Source: Allopontixanthobacter confluentis
Lineage (GTDB): Bacteria > Pseudomonadota > Alphaproteobacteria > Sphingomonadales > Sphingomonadaceae
NCBI RefSeq assembly: GCF_009827615.1
Contig: NZ_WTYU01000002.1
Span: 1 to 64,000, forward strand
Length of the DNA stretch: 64,000 nucleotides
Direction of reading: 5' to 3'
Below the pieces are notes generated by a model. The model was not told the origin of the DNA and did no database searches. It saw only the letters and a program-made list of their open reading frames with translations. Within the stretch, counting starts at the first letter, position 1, and each line of letters starts with the position of its first letter. Of this stretch, positions 1 to 8,466 are shown in pieces. The translations under genes were made by a program, and so were the position numbers.

Positions 1-570
1 AGCGTATTGGTCCCTGCATTCCAGGTGTAATTGACCGTTTCTGTGCCAACGGTGCCGCTGGTGCCATTCAGATTGGCAAAGCTGACCGTGCCGCTATCGC
101 CGCCGAAGTCGACCGTGATCTTGCCGCTGTAAATCGCCTCGCTCGCGGTCAGCGGGTTGTCACCCACATTGGCGTCGATGTCATTGGCCGCAGGTGCCGG
201 ATTAGCGCCTGCAAGACCATCATCATCTGAAAGTGCGGTTACATTGACCACAGCTGGGGTGGAATCCGGCTGCAGCGTAATTGTCACCGTGGCGGTCGAT
301 GCATCACCGTCACCATCAATGATGGTGTAGGTGAAGCTGTCCGAGGTGCTGGTGCTGCCAGCGCCCGCATTGGGCGTATAGGTGAACAGGCCTGTGACAG
401 GGTCGTAGGTTACGACGCCCTGCGATGCCTGAGTGGCTACAAACACATCGGTGATGTCGGTCGTATCAACACCATCGGCGGCGAATACGTCATTGTTTAG
501 CGCATCAATCGTAAATGGCTGATTCTCTGTCGTCTGCGTGGCGGTGTCATTATTCGCGGTTGGCACATCG
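1..570 (-). repeat. Copy A of a ~570 bp near-identical internal duplication in the giant adhesin gene
   Basis: This stretch matches 1498-2067 almost base for base at a fixed offset of 1497 bp (499 codons), so the repeat is in frame. It encodes a module running from PTANNDTATQTTENQPF through DDDGL and NPLTASEAIYSGK to NYTWNAGTNT. It is probably truncated here by the window edge. The few differences are scattered single bases. Confidence 0.9.
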
Positions 571-3500
571 TCGACAATATTGATGACGATAGTGCCAGTG
601 CCAATCAGATTGCCGAATGTGTCGGTCACCTGATAATCGAATTCTTCAGCGCCATTGATCGCGCCCGACACGGTGTTGCGGCCATCATCACCGGTTGTAT
701 CGGTGACGGGTGTGTCGAGCGTGTAGGTATAGGCACCTGTCGCGCTATCCAGCACCAACGTGCCAAATGTGCCATCAGCGGGATCCAGCAGCGTATAGAT
801 CAGCGTGCCCGACGCACCTGTGACGATGATCTGGCCGTCTGCATCCACTTCGCTGTCGGTTCCGCCCTGGCTGCCATTGGCGTCCAGACCGGCTTCATCA
901 ACCAGCACGTCATTATCTGATACATTGCCCGTAACATTGTCGACCGAGATGGTCAGGGTCTGGGTGGAGGTATCACCATCAGCATCCTGGATCGTGTAAA
1001 CGAACGTATCGGTCGTGTCGGAATTGGTCGAATTCGCCTTTGAGGCATAGCTGTAGCTACCATCGGAGTTGAGCGTGAGGAAGCCCAGTGCGCTTTCGAT
1101 GGTGGTTCCCGGTGTTCCGGTTGCCGGCACCGAAATGTCGCTGCCAGCCGCAAAGCCGATAACGCCGCCAGCAGGCGATGTGAGCGTAGGTCCGTCTGCG
1201 CCGAAGCTGTCGTCGATGCCGTCTGTCAGCACATTACCGCCGACATTGCTGCCTTCAGTGACCGAATTTGTATCAGCCACTGCAGTCGGCACATCATCAT
1301 TGAAGGTGATGGAAAGCGTGCCATCGGTGCTGCTATCGCCGTCGCTGTCAGTGGCGATGTAGGCCAGCACCACAGGTGGTGCACTGGTTTCACCATTGCC
1401 GGCAGCATGGAGCACATTGTCGATCTGGGTCAGGACGTAATTGCCCGCCGCATCCAGCGATACGGTAAACAGGATGCCGCGTGGGCCAGTGGCCGTCAGC
1501 GTATTGGTCCCTGCATTCCAGGTATAATTGACCGTTTCTGTGCCAACGGTGCCGCTGGTGCCATTCAGATTGGCAAAGCTGACCGTGCCGCTATCGCCGC
1601 CGAAGTCGACCGTGATCTTGCCGCTGTAAATCGCTTCGCTCGCGGTCAGCGGATTGTCACCCACATTGGCGTCGATGTCATTGGCAGCAGGTGCCGGATT
1701 GGCGCCTCCAAGGCCGTCATCATCCGACAAGGCTGTTACATTGACCACAGCAGGAGTGGAATCCGGCTGCAGCGTGATTGTCACCGTGGCGGTCGATGCA
1801 TCACCGTCAGCATCGATGATGGTATAGGTGAAGCTGTCCGAAGTGCTGCTGCCACCAGCGCCCGCATTGGGCGTATAGGTGAACAGGCCCGTCACAGGGT
1901 CGTAGGTTACAACGCCCTGCGATGCCTGCGTGGCCACAAACACATCGGTGATGTCGGTCGTATCAACACCGTCAGCGCCGAATACGTCATTGTTCAGCGC
2001 ATCAATCGTAAATGGCTGATTTTCTGTCGTCTGCGTGGCGGTGTCATTATTCGCGGTTGGCACATCGTCCACAACTGTAATTTCCAGCGAATCTGTGGCA
2101 GTCGAACCATCCGTATCGGTCACGACAACACTGAAGCTGTCCGTCAGCGAAACATCGTCTGCCGCAGTATGCGTCAGCGTATTGTCATCCAGCTGATAGC
2201 TGTAGGACACTGTCGCCGCAGTGACGTCACCATTGGCATCGGTGGTCGTCGGCGTCACGCCAGTGATCGTCAACGTGCCATAGGCCGTGCTGAGAGTCTG
2301 GCCCGGCACAAACGCGCCGCCAGTGTAGATTGTCGTCCCGCCCACCGTAATCGTGGATAGACCATCAGGCGATGTGAGGTCGAACGACCCGCTTTGGGTC
2401 AACCCGGCTGGATCAGGCGACGAGCCGTCCAGCAAATCATCTTCGAACACGGTTTCTTCCGCGCCCTGCCCGTCCAGGCCATTGATGGTCACGCCATCAT
2501 CTGCACCCTGGATGGTGATGACCAGTGTCGTCGTGCTTTCATCACCATCACCATCACGGATGGTGTAGGTATAGGTTTCGGTCAGCGTTTCGGTGGAATC
2601 CAGCCCCTGAACGAGCGGATTATTGTTGTCGAGCACATAGCGATAGTCGCCATTGTCATCGAGAGTGAGCGTGCCATAGGCGCTGACCAGCCCTGTTCCC
2701 ACAGAACCGCTGGTTGCGCCAAGCGAAACAGCAACCACCGTTGCGCCATCAGCGCCGGGAGTATCAGCCACACCGTCTGTCTGATTAGCGTCGCCCAGGT
2801 CAGCGCCAGTAATGACGTTGCCATCAGCGGTCAGCGGGCCATCTTCGGTCACGCTATCTACATCGGCGCGCGCGGTTGGCACATCATCGACAATGTCGAT
2901 TGTGAGCGTGCCGGGCGTGCTGTCGCCATCCACATCGGTCACCACCACGGCAAAACTGTCTGCCGTGCTATCGCCGTTGGTGTTGGTCGTCAGTTCATAG
3001 CTGTAGCCGATCACACCATTGGTGACAGATGTGATGGTCAGCGTGCCGAAGCTGCCGGTAAATGTCTGGCCAACGCTGGCAACAGCCACACCGTTGATGG
3101 TGACTGTGGCCGGGCTGTCAGGCGCGGTGAAACCTATTGTGCCAGCAGTGAATTCGCCATTGCTGGCCGCATTGGAACCTGCGGGCAGGCCTTCTTCAAG
3201 AACCTGCGTCCCTGCTTCGCCCGTGGTGGGAAGGTCAAGCGTGGTTCCGCTGTCGGCAATTGAAATGACCAGACTGGCCGTGGCCACATCCCCGTCACCA
3301 TCGGTCACCGTATAGGAGAACGTGTCGCTCACCCCGCCTGGCGTACCAGGATCGCGGGTGTAGCTGAAGTTGCCATCTGTATCGATGGTCAGCTTGCCAT
3401 AAAGGCCCTGCACGACGCCGCCAGCAAGGCCGGTATCGCCCGCACTGCTGTAGGATGTGACAGCAAAATCATCTGCGCCTGACACATCATTGGCAGTGAC

Positions 3501-5846
3501 ATTGCCTGTTACCGGACCGTACAGTCCAGCCGCGATGCCCGCGGCATCATCTGCTGCCGATGGTGCATCATCTGCGATCGCAATTACCAGCGAAGTGCTG
3601 GCCGTATCGCCATCGCTATCCGTCACTGTCAGAGCGAATGTGTCACTGTCCGGGTCGCTCAGCGTATTGTCAGCGAGCGTGTAGGCATAGGTGTATTGAC
3701 CGGCATCGAGCGTAACCACCAAAGTGCCCTTGGCAGTGGTGACACTGCCGCCATTTGTGACATTGACGCCATTGATGACCAGCGAACCGATCGCGTCGCC
3801 GCCCGTGGTGATGCTGATGGTGCCAACAGCGGTTTCGCTGTCACTGGCTTCCTGCGAGCCTGCAGGTTCTGCGCCGCGTGCGGGCAGGCCAGCTTCATCA
3901 ACGGCCCTGTCGCCAGCTGTGTCGATGCTGGGGTTGGAATCCTGGTTCAGCTGGATGGTGACTGTCGCAACCGACACATCGCCATCGCCATCAGTGATCG
4001 AATAATCGAAACTGACGGAACCTTCTTCACCCGGTGCAGGCGTATAGGTGAATGTGCCATCGCCATTATAGGCGACTGTTCCACCGCCGGTCAGCGTGCC
4101 GGGCACTGCCGCAATGGCATCCAGCTGCACACTGTCTGCGCCCTGGATATCATTGGCAAAGACATTGACTGTGACAGGCGAGTTCTCACCCGACTGCACC
4201 GCGCTATCATCCACCGCAAGGGGCACATCATCCACGATGGTGATGGTGAAGGAGCCGCTGTCACTGTCGCCATCCACATCGGTAACAGTCACATCAAACG
4301 TGACCGAAGTATCATCACCGCCAGTATTGTCGGACAGCGTGAAAGTATAATCGATCGTGCCAGTCACCGGATCATATTTGGTGATCGTCAGCGTGCCTTC
4401 GGGCGTGGTGATGACCTGCCCTGTGGCGGTGATGACTTCACCATTGATCGTCACTGTCGCAGGCTTGTCCGGCGCGACATAGGTGATGGTGCCCGAAGTG
4501 GTTTCGGCCGGTGTGGGCGCTTCTGTGCCAGGCGCTTCGTCATCACGGCGCGGCAATCCGGCCTCGTCAACGATGGTACCCGGATCGCCAATGCCCGGAA
4601 CGGAAATGACCGTAGCAGGGCTGTCACCGATATTGATGGTCAGAACCGCAGTGGCAGTGCTGCCATCGCCATCGGTCAGCGTGTAGGTGAATGTGTCGCT
4701 CACCCCGCCCGGCGAACCTGCTGCGCGCACATAGGTGTAGCTGCCATCAGGGGCGATGGTCAGCGTGCCATAGGCGCCGGAAATGATGGTTTGCGCAGTG
4801 ACGCCGGAAGTTACGCCGGAAGAATTGGCGATGCCGGACAATGAAGCGCCATCCGCGCCAACATTGTCAGCGCCGGCCTGGCCCGTCACCGTGCCTGTGC
4901 CGGTAATCACATTGCCACTTTCCGGGCCATATGTGCCCGCGGCAATGGCATCGGAATCGTTGCGCGCAATCGGCGCATCATCAATCACATTGATCAGCAG
5001 CGATGCCGATGCAGTGTCGCCATCTGTGTCGATAACGGTGACAGTGAAGAACCCGTCCTGGGTGACCCCGAGCAGATTATCGCCCAGCGTATAGCTGAAA
5101 CCGATGGCGCCTTCGGCAATGCTGGTAATGGTCAGCGTGCCATCAGGCGAGACAAATTGCTGGCCGATGGCGGTGATCGCCACGCCGTTGATCTGTACCG
5201 CAGATGTGCCGTCAGGGGCGGTGTAGCTGATGGTCCCGGTGGTGGTTTCGGACGTGGTTTCCTGCTCTGTCCCGGCAGGTTCGCCATTGCGGGCCGGCAG
5301 CCCGGCTTCGTCCACCTCGGCCACAGCGTCAGTTGCGCCCGCCGGGTTGTTCGGCGTGATGACGATGACAGTCGGATCGCGGTCGGCGAGATTGGGAATG
5401 ATTTCCTGATCTTCAGGCTGCGGGAATGTCAGTTCAGTATAGGGTAGCAAATCGCCCAGGGCGTAAGCTGCCTGAATGTCGCCGGGAGCCGTGGCGAAAT
5501 TGCCGCCGGAACTCTGGACGCCGGGGCCCGCTGCTGGAACAGGCTCGTTACCGATCAGCAGGGCTGCAAGGTTGAGCGGCGGAACAGTGACACCATCCAC
5601 CACCAGCTGCGGCACAATGATCGCGCCATCGGGAATGACATAGGTGATGCCGCCTGCCTGAATTATCAGGTTGCGGCCATCAGCAACGATGTTGTCGAAC
5701 GAAACGCCTTCCGGCAGCGTTACGACATTATTCGCGTCAGGCTGGAGAACGACGGTCCGACCGTTGGCGCTGGCCGGAGACGCATTGGCGCCTTCCGAAG
5801 CGTTCACGTCGCTGTCGTTAACATTGTTCCGGTCCTGAAAGTCCAT
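1..5846 (-). CDS. Giant repeat-rich secreted adhesin-like protein (N-terminal part, runs off the left edge)
   Basis: I read an open frame leftwards from an ATG at 5846 to the window edge, about 1948 codons, with no stop. Roughly 200 N-terminal residues (containing LPEGVSFDNIVADGRNL) are followed by repeated beta-sandwich-type modules of about 100-250 residues. Recurrent motifs are VDEAGLP, D-x-DGD-x-(S/T)-T, and TFTYT / DSFTYT followed by IxDxDGD and a closing IxIxDD(V/A)P. This is the pattern of VCBS/cadherin-like and DUF5801/T1SS-143-type repeats in large calcium-binding surface proteins exported by type I secretion. No Sec signal is seen, and the secretion signal would be C-terminal, outside the window. 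The likely role is surface adhesion or biofilm formation. The gene lies just downstream of the Tad pilus operon, on the same strand. Family-level call is firm; the exact repeat names are inference. Confidence 0.88.
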   Translation of the reverse strand, partial: MDFQDRNNVNDSDVNASEGANASPASANGRTVVLQPDANNVVTLPEGVSFDNIVADGRNLIIQAGGITYVIPDGAIIVPQLVVDGVTVPPLNLAALLIGNEPVPAAGPGVQSSGGNFATAPGDIQAAYALGDLLPYTELTFPQPEDQEIIPNLADRDPTVIVITPNNPAGATDAVAEVDEAGLPARNGEPAGTEQETTSETTTGTISYTAPDGTSAVQINGVAITAIGQQFVSPDGTLTITSIAEGAIGFSYTLGDNLLGVTQDGFFTVTVIDTDGDTASASLLINVIDDAPIARNDSDAIAAGTYGPESGNVITGTGTVTGQAGADNVGADGASLSGIANSSGVTSGVTAQTIISGAYGTLTIAPDGSYTYVRAAGSPGGVSDTFTYTLTDGDGSTATAVLTINIGDSPATVISVPGIGDPGTIVDEAGLPRRDDEAPGTEAPTPAETTSGTITYVAPDKPATVTINGEVITATGQVITTPEGTLTITKYDPVTGTIDYTFTLSDNTGGDDTSVTFDVTVTDVDGDSDSGSFTITIVDDVPLAVDDSAVQSGENSPVTVNVFANDIQGADSVQLDAIAAVPGTLTGGGTVAYNGDGTFTYTPAPGEEGSVSFDYSITDGDGDVSVATVTIQLNQDSNPSIDTAGDRAVDEAGLPARGAEPAGSQEASDSETAVGTISITTGGDAIGSLVINGVNVTNGGSVTTAKGTLVVTLDAGQYTYAYTLADNTLSDPDSDTFALTVTDSDGDTASTSLVIAIADDAPSAADDAAGIAAGLYGPVTGNVTANDVSGADDFAVTSYSSAGDTGLAGGVVQGLYGKLTIDTDGNFSYTRDPGTPGGVSDTFSYTVTDGDGDVATASLVISIADSGTTLDLPTTGEAGTQVLEEGLPAGSNAASNGEFTAGTIGFTAPDSPATVTINGVAVASVGQTFTGSFGTLTITSVTNGVIGYSYELTTNTNGDSTADSFAVVVTDVDGDSTPGTLTIDIVDDVPTARADVDSVTEDGPLTADGNVITGADLGDANQTDGVADTPGADGATVVAVSLGATSGSVGTGLVSAYGTLTLDDNGDYRYVLDNNNPLVQGLDSTETLTETYTYTIRDGDGDESTTTLVITIQGADDGVTINGLDGQGAEETVFEDDLLDGSSPDPAGLTQSGSFDLTSPDGLSTITVGGTTIYTGGAFVPGQTLSTAYGTLTITGVTPTTTDANGDVTAATVSYSYQLDDNTLTHTAADDVSLTDSFSVVVTDTDGSTATDSLEITVVDDVPTANNDTATQTTENQPFTIDALNNDVFGADGVDTTDITDVFVATQASQGVVTYDPVTGLFTYTPNAGAGGSSTSDSFTYTIIDADGDASTATVTITLQPDSTPAVVNVTALSDDDGLGGANPAPAANDIDANVGDNPLTASEAIYSGKITVDFGGDSGTVSFANLNGTSGTVGTETVNYTWNAGTNTLTATGPRGILFTVSLDAAGNYVLTQIDNVLHAAGNGETSAPPVVLAYIATDSDGDSSTDGTLSITFNDDVPTAVADTNSVTEGSNVGGNVLTDGIDDSFGADGPTLTSPAGGVIGFAAGSDISVPATGTPGTTIESALGFLTLNSDGSYSYASKANSTNSDTTDTFVYTIQDADGDTSTQTLTISVDNVTGNVSDNDVLVDEAGLDANGSQGGTDSEVDADGQIIVTGASGTLIYTLLDPADGTFGTLVLDSATGAYTYTLDTPVTDTTGDDGRNTVSGAINGAEEFDYQVTDTFGNLIGTGTIVINIVDDVPTANNDTATQTTENQPFTIDALNNDVFAADGVDTTDITDVFVATQASQGVVTYDPVTGLFTYTPNAGAGSTSTSDSFTYTIIDGDGDASTATVTITLQPDSTPAVVNVTALSDDDGLAGANPAPAANDIDANVGDNPLTASEAIYSGKITVDFGGDSGTVSFANLNGTSGTVGTETVNYTWNAGTNT
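1498..2067 (-). repeat. Copy B of the ~570 bp internal duplication in the giant adhesin gene
   Basis: Counterpart of 1-570 at offset +1497. Near-identity ends close to 2067, where the sequences diverge after the shared TTCGCGGTTGGCACATCGTC. The following modules toward 5846 are related but clearly diverged, so this pair is a recent duplication or a homogenised pair. Confidence 0.9.
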
Positions 5847-6392
5847 GTTCCCTCGCGCAATCCGCGGTTAATCCGCGACAATACTGGGGGCGCAGGACGG
5901 GCCAATATTACGTAACCCCGGCAGGATCATACCTGCCGGTTGTACCGTCATGCGCCCGAATGAAGCAGAACTCTTTTTATGTAGCCGGAAGCTTTAGCGA
6001 CTCGACTGACGATTCTGCCTGTCCACGAAATAGAACAGCTTGCCGCAAAGGTTTCAAGGTCGTTTACCTTATCGTTTAACCCAGATGCCGTTGGAAACTG
6101 GAGTTAATCTCGGCAAAAACCTACCTGCTTATTCAAATTATGCCGACTAATCATTAGCTTACCGGACATCTCTCAGCATTGCGCCTACAAAGCAGTGGCG
6201 CGGTCGCAGAATAACAATTCATACGTTAACCATAAATTTCAAAAACTTTGCCAACGTTTCTATGACAATTGCAGCCGGATCAGCCGCCTTTTACTAAGGG
6301 GCGGGCTATGGATTTGAGCGCTTCGTAGACGCCGAAAAAAGCATACCGTTTGCTCATTGTCAGGCAGCCAGCCGACAATCCTTGCGCCGGTC
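5847..6392. other. Intergenic region: leader of the adhesin gene and 3' flank of the J-domain gene
   Basis: No coding frame with family-like content on either strand. The part around 6040-6260 is AT-richer than its surroundings (TTTACC / TTATCG / TTTAAC runs) and probably holds the promoter of the minus-strand adhesin gene. A perfect GC-rich hairpin lies at 5918-5939. Confidence 0.6.
5918..5939 (-). promoter_or_regulatory. Perfect 8-bp hairpin in the adhesin leader
   Basis: CCGGCAGG, a 6-base loop ATCATA, then CCTGCCGG. It sits about 70 bases upstream of the adhesin start codon, in the presumed 5' leader. No T-run follows it, so it does not look like an intrinsic terminator. It could be an operator or an mRNA leader structure. 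Confidence 0.4.
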
Positions 6393-6971
6393 TCAGTCCG
6401 CCGGGCCTTCATTGCTTGCAAGCAGGAATGTCCGCGTCTGTTCTGCGCGGCTGGTCGAAATCACTTCATCAACGCCCTGAATGGTAATTGCCAGGGCCGA
6501 GCTTTCCATGATCTCGATAAAACCTTTCGATTTCAGATACCAAATGTGAAACTCGAACTGCTCCTCTGGGCATGCCAAGGTCTCCTGAAGCAACCACTGC
6601 AAAATTCCTGGATCCGAGGCCATTTCCCTTCGCCGCTTATACAGCGTCAACAGGATCCGGTCCTTCATCTCGGCATCAGCGATGGCAGTCTTGTTGTCGA
6701 CGAGGCCAAACAGATCTGTATGCGTATCAATCGGCGGTTTGCGTGTATCGGGAAAATGTTGCCGATCATAGGCATCGCGCCTGCCCGGGTCCCGGAGCAC
6801 GTGGTATGCCTCGATTATCTCGCTGAAGCTTTCGAAATCCGCAGTCAGGGGATTGTCAGGATGAAACTTCTTGGCCAGCAAATGCCAGGCAGACTCCAGC
6901 TCCCGGAATGAAGACGAAGGAGCCACGCCCAGCTTCTTGTAATAATCGACGAACTCGTGCGAATTGTTCAC
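6393..6971 (-). CDS. J-domain (DnaJ-like) protein at the end of the Tad operon
   Basis: About 192 residues from a GTG at 6971. The J domain covers roughly residues 7-70: YYKKLGVAPSSSFRELE, helix II with the HPD tripeptide in KKFHPDNP, and YHVLRDPGRRDAYDRQHF. The C-terminal ~100 residues resemble no domain I recognise. I prefer the GTG because AGGGGG lies 5-6 bases upstream of it. The ATG at 7100 would add a low-complexity Arg/Ser-rich stretch and overlap the next gene by 41 bp. HPD is the Hsp70-stimulating motif of J proteins, so a DnaK partner is expected. Position last in the pilus operon suggests, but does not prove, a role with pilus assembly proteins. Confidence 0.8.
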   Translation of the reverse strand: MNNSHEFVDYYKKLGVAPSSSFRELESAWHLLAKKFHPDNPLTADFESFSEIIEAYHVLRDPGRRDAYDRQHFPDTRKPPIDTHTDLFGLVDNKTAIADAEMKDRILLTLYKRRREMASDPGILQWLLQETLACPEEQFEFHIWYLKSKGFIEIMESSALAITIQGVDEVISTSRAEQTRTFLLASNEGPAD

Positions 6972-7059
6972 CGTGGCCCCCTGGCGTTCAGACCTTGCCG
7001 CAATGGAGACCGGGCGAGATGCGCTCTGCCGTCTTGCTGTAAGCCGGGGAGCGGCCCTG

Positions 7060-7323
7060 TCAGGTAGCCGGAACGGCGAGCTGATTTCGATTTCTGACAT
7101 GCTTCTTCAGCCGCCGTGCTGCAAAAATCGGCACGATAACCGACAGTGCAATGCCGCCCAGCGATGAAACGCCCAACCAGATCGCGGTCCACGTTCCCCC
7201 AGCTTGGTACATCCCATAGAGGACTGGCGCTGCCAGGATGATGCCGCGTATCTCGTTGAAGACGAGGCCGAGCGCGCCCAGTTTCAGGACCACGCCGAGA
7301 ATGGAAGAGATAGAACCCAACAT
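7060..7323 (-). CDS. Small membrane protein, 87 residues, unknown function
   Basis: Starts at ATG 7323. Two or three hydrophobic segments are visible: residues ~4-22 (SSILGVVLKLGALGLVF), ~27-40 and ~46-68 (TAIWLGVSSLGGIALSVIVPIF). A basic tail follows (RRLKKHVRNRNQ). It sits 48 bp after the M23 peptidase gene on the same strand and overlaps only the overlong version of the J-domain gene. I do not recognise a family. Its place in the operon is the only hint to function. Confidence 0.65.
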   Translation of the reverse strand: MLGSISSILGVVLKLGALGLVFNEIRGIILAAPVLYGMYQAGGTWTAIWLGVSSLGGIALSVIVPIFAARRLKKHVRNRNQLAVPAT

Positions 7324-7371
7324 AGGTTCGAATATCTCTTGGTTTGCCTAAAATAACGTTAACCTCCGGGC

Positions 7372-7989
7372 TCAGCGCGCTGCCAGCGGATCGATGGCAC
7401 GTCCGTTGTGGCGCATTTCGTAATGCAGGTGTGGTCCGGTAGATCGGCCAGTCGAACCAACAAGGCCAAGAAGTTGCCCGCGAGCAACCTTTTGCCCGTT
7501 GCTGACCAGCAGGCGGGATAGATGGCCGAAGCGTGTCTGCATCCCGTTACCGTGATCCACGGCGACCAGCAGGCCATATCCCCCGCTCCAATTGGCAAAG
7601 GTCACGACCCCGGCCCCGGTTGCGGACACCGGCGTTCCGGTGGGCGCCGCCAAATCGACGCCGCTGTGCATCCGATAACCGCCGAGGACCGGGTGCGAAC
7701 GCATGCCGAAGCGGCTGGTCATAGCGCGCGCCGCAAGTGGCATGGCGCTTGGCGTGTCGATAGCGCTGGTTGAACCGATCACACCTACCGATACCTTGGG
7801 CCACAAGGCGATCGGCGCGCCAAGGCCATCTCCGGCTTTGCTTACGATGATGATTGGCGCCGCTTCTCCGGACGGGGCCGCAGCCTCATCCTTATGCAAA
7901 TCCTCCGCATAACCCGCCTGCGCGCTCATCAGGAACGGACCGACGAGCCAAAAGACGCCAGACCGTCGGAAAAGCGCGCGACCATTCAT
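7372..7989 (-). CDS. Secreted M23-family peptidoglycan endopeptidase
   Basis: 205 residues. An N-terminal signal peptide (GVFWLVGPFLMSAQAGYA) is followed by a linker and a LytM/M23 domain over residues ~90-205. Zinc-binding signatures are present: H-S-G-V-D in YRMHSGVDLAAPTG and H-x-H in GPHLHYEMRHNG. TSRFGMRSHPVLGGYRMHSG is the classic domain entry. M23 enzymes cleave peptide cross-links in the cell wall. The gene overlaps the 3' end of the prepilin peptidase gene by 4 bp (ATGA), so it is translationally coupled within the Tad operon. That suggests local wall opening for pilus or secretin passage (inference). Confidence 0.9.
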   Translation of the reverse strand: MNGRALFRRSGVFWLVGPFLMSAQAGYAEDLHKDEAAAPSGEAAPIIIVSKAGDGLGAPIALWPKVSVGVIGSTSAIDTPSAMPLAARAMTSRFGMRSHPVLGGYRMHSGVDLAAPTGTPVSATGAGVVTFANWSGGYGLLVAVDHGNGMQTRFGHLSRLLVSNGQKVARGQLLGLVGSTGRSTGPHLHYEMRHNGRAIDPLAAR

Positions 7990-8459
7990 GCAAGCGCGAC
8001 TGCCAGCAGGCCGCCGAGGCCAATGGCAATTCCGTAAGGAAGCTTGTCAAAATCAGACTGCCCAGCAGATGTGCGGGCGATGCGGCCGCGGCGCTTCATC
8101 GAAAACGCGACAAGCAGGACGAGCCCGGCGAGCGCCACGCTGACCAACAGCCAGAGCCCAAGCTGGATAGGCAACCATGCCGCGATTGCCGCGTAGAATT
8201 TGGCATCGCCCGCTCCAATCCAGCGGAACGCCGTAAGGATCATCCCGGCGACGAGGGCGACGGCGAAATGCGCAGCAGACCAGCCCAATTGCTCAATCCC
8301 GCCAACGGCGAATGCGGCCGACAGTCCGGCGACGAGAGTAACAGCTGAAACCCAATTGGGGATGCGTCGCTGCTTCACATCGGTCCACGACGCATAAGTC
8401 ACCAGTATGGCGAGCAACGCTAGCAGAGCGCTGGACGATAGGTTGGCTTGGTCAAGCAT
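7986..8459 (-). CDS. cpaA: CpaA/TadV-type prepilin peptidase (A24 family)
   Basis: 157 residues with about five hydrophobic segments. It carries the two aspartate signatures of A24 aspartic peptidases: the first Asp in WTDVKQRRIPNW (~residue 27) and the GxGD-type Asp in GAGDAKFYA (~residue 87). The short form without the N-methylation domain is typical of Tad/Cpa systems. It would cleave the leader of the Flp pilin and of TadE-like pseudopilins at the inner membrane. It lies 7 bp after tadD. Confidence 0.9.
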   Translation of the reverse strand: MLDQANLSSSALLALLAILVTYASWTDVKQRRIPNWVSAVTLVAGLSAAFAVGGIEQLGWSAAHFAVALVAGMILTAFRWIGAGDAKFYAAIAAWLPIQLGLWLLVSVALAGLVLLVAFSMKRRGRIARTSAGQSDFDKLPYGIAIGLGGLLAVALA

Positions 8460-8466
8460 CGGACGC

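Noticed and set aside
1407-4844. Long plus-strand open frames (317, 289 and 382 residues) inside the first 6 kb
   Set aside because: They lie antisense to the continuous minus-strand adhesin frame, have Arg/Gly/Ile-rich low-information sequence and recur in parallel with its repeats.
1-5846. Repeated units considered as a CRISPR-like or satellite array
   Set aside because: The repeats are long, protein-coding modules in frame, without regular short repeats and unique spacers.
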